From Halorussus sp. MSC15.2 (GTDB lineage Archaea; Halobacteriota; Halobacteria; Halobacteriales; Haladaptataceae), in contig NZ_VSLZ01000005.1 in NCBI RefSeq assembly GCF_010747475.1, forward strand, positions 124,001 through 188,000: a stretch of 64,000 nt of DNA, written 5' to 3'. This document shows, one piece after another, positions 61,877 through 64,000 of the stretch. Below the pieces are notes generated by a model. It saw only the letters and a list, made by a program, of their open reading frames with translations, made no database searches and was not told where the DNA came from. Made by a program: the position numbers and the translations under genes. Within the stretch, counting starts at the first letter, position 1. Every line of letters begins with the position of its first letter.

Positions 61877-61907
61877 CACGTAACCTACTTCACATCGGAA
61901 CCTACTT
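61865..61907. promoter_or_regulatory. HxlR-type operator: AGTAGGTT/AACCTACT repeats
   Basis: AGTAGGTT (61865-61872) and AACCTACT (61882-61889) form an 8-bp-arm inverted repeat with a nine-base spacer. A further direct copy AACCTACTT lies at 61899-61907 (the first at 61882-61890), 17 bases apart. The cluster lies between the divergent doxX and hxlR genes. Repeated half-sites next to an HxlR-family gene are typical of autoregulated pairs. Confidence 0.6.
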
Positions 61908-61944
61908 GTGCGTTTGGCGATGATACAGTTAGTAGCTATCAGCC

Positions 61945-62304
61945 ATGTCGTCCATCCGTACCAAATCTGACAGTGTCGAGGAGAAGAACAGCGACGCGTG
62001 CCCGATGGTGGAGGCCATCGAGCAAATCGGTTCGCAGTGGCGACTCGTCGTACTCTCCGACCTGCACGGCGAAGGCGAGAAGCGGTTCAACGAACTCGAA
62101 CGCTCGACCGGCGCGAGTTCCCGGACGCTCTCGCGGGTCCTCGACGATTTGGAGGAGGCCGAACTCGTGAACCGCCGCGTCGAGGACAGGCCCATCGCCA
62201 CCTACTACAGTCTGACCGAGAAGAGCCGCGGTCTCTGCCCGGTCTTCGACGAACTCGAAGGCTGGGCCGACGAGTGGCTCGACGTCCCGCAGACCGACGA
62301 CTGA
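61945..62304 (+). CDS. HxlR family winged-helix regulator
   Basis: The 119-residue protein ([20 protein letters not shown]) has the HxlR arrangement. An N-terminal Cys (Cys19 in [20 protein letters not shown]), which in this family can sense oxidants or electrophiles, comes first. Then the winged helix [20 protein letters not shown] and [20 protein letters not shown], the wing [20 protein letters not shown] and a dimerisation helix follow. A second Cys is in [10 protein letters not shown]. Diverging from doxX, it is the likely repressor of it. Confidence 0.93.
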   Translation: MSSIRTKSDSVEEKNSDACPMVEAIEQIGSQWRLVVLSDLHGEGEKRFNELERSTGASSRTLSRVLDDLEEAELVNRRVEDRPIATYYSLTEKSRGLCPVFDELEGWADEWLDVPQTDD

Positions 62305-62374
62305 GTCGTCACCACCGCGCTCGCCCGACCCAAACGAAACTGCTTATCACTCCCGCCGCCCCGACTCTCCGACG

Positions 62375-62896
62375 ATGACGAACGAGGAACTCATCGCGGC
62401 GCTCCGGGACGCGGACGCGGTCAAGTACGGCGAGTTCGAACTCTCCCACGGCGGCACGAGCGACTACTACGTGGACAAGTACCTCTTCGAGACCGACCCC
62501 CACTGTCTCGAACTGATAGCTCGCGCGTTCGCCGAGCGGGTCGGCGAGAAGAAACTCGCGGGCGTCGCGCTCGGCGGGGTCCCGCTCGTCGCAGTCACCA
62601 GCGTCGAGACCGGCAACCCCTACGTCATCGCCCGGAAACAGCAGAAGGACTACGGCACGGCCAATCTCGTCGAGGGGCGACTGACCGAGGGCGAGGAGGT
62701 CGTCGTCCTCGAAGACATCGCGACGACCGGTCAGAGCGCCGCCGACGCCGTGGAGGCCCTTCGAGACGCGGGCGCGACGGTGAACCGCGTCCTCGTCGTG
62801 GTGGACCGCGAGGAGGGCGCGACCGAGAATCTCGCGGAGTACGACGTGGAACTCGAATCGCTGCTGACCGCGACCGAACTGCTCGACGCCGAATAG
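62375..62896 (+). CDS. pyrE: Orotate phosphoribosyltransferase
   Basis: PyrE converts orotate plus PRPP to OMP in pyrimidine synthesis. The 173-residue enzyme has [20 protein letters not shown] near the N terminus, [20 protein letters not shown] and [20 protein letters not shown] (substrate and catalytic Lys region). The PRPP motif [20 protein letters not shown] (about residues 109-128) is complete. A TATA-like CTTATC lies 27-33 bases before the start. The stop codon region is followed by a near-copy of the last 18 bases (62898-62915). gfcR, which has the same fold, lies 194 bases downstream. Confidence 0.95.
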   Translation: MTNEELIAALRDADAVKYGEFELSHGGTSDYYVDKYLFETDPHCLELIARAFAERVGEKKLAGVALGGVPLVAVTSVETGNPYVIARKQQKDYGTANLVEGRLTEGEEVVVLEDIATTGQSAADAVEALRDAGATVNRVLVVVDREEGATENLAEYDVELESLLTATELLDAE

Positions 62897-63090
62897 ACTG
62901 CTCGACACCGAGTAGCCGCGTTCGCCCGTCACGCAGTAGTTGTGCCCGCTCGACACCGAACGACCGCGTTGGCGCTCGGTCGTCGCTCTCGATTGCACGA
63001 AGACGCACAACCACGATTACGCAGTCCTGCCGTGATTCTCCCGCCCGACTATCGTGTTATTCAAGTTCGTGGAATACATCGGACGGGGAT

Positions 63091-63807
63091 ATGAACCGCG
63101 CAGAGAAGGCGACCCTCCAATTGCAGGCGGTCGCCGTGCTACGGATGCTGAAGGAGACCCGGACCTACGACGAACTCGCCGAGGTGACGGGGCTTCCGGC
63201 GGGCGACCTGAACCGCTACGTCAACGGTCACGTCCTACCGAGCGTCGATAGGGCGCGAGACATCGTCGGCGGCGTCGGCCGGGACGAACTCGCCGCGGAA
63301 CTGGAGGCCCGAATTCGGGTGGACGAGGAAGGCTACGTGGACAACTCCGACGTGGTCTTCGACCAGTCGTTCCTCGACCTCGTTGCCCCCGTCGCCGCAG
63401 AGACGTTCGACTTCGAACGGCCCGACGTGGTGTTGACCGCTGCCACCGACGGCATCACCCTCGGCGCGGCGATGGCGGGGTACTTCGACGCCCGCGTCGC
63501 CTACGCCAAGAAGTCCAAGGAGACCGCGGTCGAGGAGTTCATCGAGTCGCGCCAGCGCCTTCAGTCGGGCATCGAACTTACGTACTACCTCCCGGCGTCC
63601 TCCATCGGTTCGGGAGAGACCGTGTTGGTCGTGGACGACCTCATCCGGTCGGGCGAGACTCAAGAACTACTGCTCGACATCGTGGACCGCGCGGACGCCC
63701 GCGTGGGTGGGGTTTTCGCCCTCATCGCGGCCGGAGACGAGGGACTGGACCGCGCGAAGGGTCGGACCGACGCCCCGGTCGGGGCGCTGACGACGTTCGA
63801 GGAGTAG
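63091..63807 (+). CDS. gfcR: GfcR: PRTase-like transcriptional regulator with N-terminal HTH
   Basis: The 238-residue protein has an N-terminal helix-turn-helix (VLRMLKETRTYDELAEVTGL PAGDLNRYVNGHVLPSVDRA, about residues 16-55). A phosphoribosyltransferase domain follows (DVVLTAATDGITLGAAMAGY; YYLPASSIGSGETVLVVDDL IRSGETQELL, a PRPP-loop-like region). It is the haloarchaeal regulator of sugar catabolism first described in Haloferax, related to orotate PRTases. The PRPP motif VVDDLIRSGET matches PyrE's [11 protein letters not shown] in position. In this family the ligand is a regulatory signal rather than substrate for an enzyme. It follows pyrE, so the two may have arisen by duplication. Confidence 0.93.
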   Translation: MNRAEKATLQLQAVAVLRMLKETRTYDELAEVTGLPAGDLNRYVNGHVLPSVDRARDIVGGVGRDELAAELEARIRVDEEGYVDNSDVVFDQSFLDLVAPVAAETFDFERPDVVLTAATDGITLGAAMAGYFDARVAYAKKSKETAVEEFIESRQRLQSGIELTYYLPASSIGSGETVLVVDDLIRSGETQELLLDIVDRADARVGGVFALIAAGDEGLDRAKGRTDAPVGALTTFEE

Positions 63808-63941
63808 TTACCGGTCGGACTCCGGGATTCAACCGAGGCGAGAGCGCGTTACTGAAATTGCAAGTAGTCGCTCGGACATCCTCTATTTATGCACGCCTAT
63901 GAGTTAATCTCGTTTTTCTCACGTCTACACCCGACAATTAA

Positions 63942-63988
63942 TGCACGATTGTGCACCTATGTAGAACTGCGATGGGAATACTTAAGTA
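63942..63988 (+). promoter_or_regulatory. Promoter region of the next gene, with TGCAC dyad
   Basis: TGCAC-GATT-GTGCA (63942-63955) is a perfect 5-bp-arm inverted repeat, and TACTTAAGTA (63979-63988) is a palindrome holding a TATA-like TTAAGTA. With the usual 27-base spacing, a start codon would come just beyond the right edge of the window. The flanking 63808-64000 is AT-rich and holds no gene that I can see. Confidence 0.4.
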
Positions 63989-64000
63989 CGCTTTCGAGAC

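Overview
The window is high-GC, densely packed DNA from a halophilic archaeon (class Halobacteria). The proteins are strongly acidic, and there are many leaderless genes with a TATA element about 27 bases upstream of the start codon. Archaeal markers include an A-type ATP synthase operon, aRF1, Tfx, TRAM-domain, DUF373, CDP-archaeol synthase, 4-demethylwyosine synthase Taw1, RbkR and GfcR. I cannot fix the genus from sequence alone. No rRNA, convincing tRNA, CRISPR array, insertion sequence or integrase was seen, and no gene-free stretch exceeds 300 bases.

1-5300: the end of a CheW gene (chemotaxis), an SDR oxidoreductase without the usual catalytic Tyr/Lys, a winged-helix regulator with its own palindromic promoter, a Tfx regulator, a TRAM protein, three small conserved-looking genes and atpD. 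5462-12530: one giant secreted protein gene (signal peptide, FG-GAP-like repeats, PGF-pre-PGF-like domain, seven PKD repeats, LamG) split over three frames by two lesions. 12648-20792: the ATP synthase genes atpH-I-K-E-C-F-A-B on the minus strand, with atpD cut off from them by the giant gene. atpI carries a third lesion of the same sign.

20979-29974: a plastoquinone/tocopherol-type methyltransferase, an archaeal pilin, secreted and membrane proteins including a membrane-tethered HTH protein, etfBA, a subtilisin-like protease, a membrane ArsR-type regulator and a BGTF-type surface protein. 30197-45831: a short-chain polyprenyl diphosphate synthase, DUF373, a membrane-fused glycosyltransferase, a radical SAM protein with an odd cluster motif, aRF1, a MinD4-like ATPase with a long acidic tail and a 44-residue membrane protein beside it, argS, a PQQ-propeller/pseudokinase receptor-like protein, an NhaC antiporter and taw1.

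45832-64000: a lower-GC pair (winged-helix regulator plus an unknown nucleotide-hydrolase-like protein) sharing a two-site operator region; a cupin; an iron-type substrate-binding protein with two DtxR/Idr-like operators; rbkR-ribB for riboflavin; a polyamine-type ABC transporter (permeases and binding protein in one operon, ATPase divergent); ilvE; DUF502; proline dehydrogenase; two tandem paralogous extracytoplasmic proteins, only one with a Tat signal; carS; a DoxX/HxlR pair with a translationally coupled 23-codon leader gene; pyrE and its regulator relative gfcR. Membrane energetics (ATP synthase, ETF, NhaC), cell-surface biogenesis and nutrient uptake are the recurring themes.
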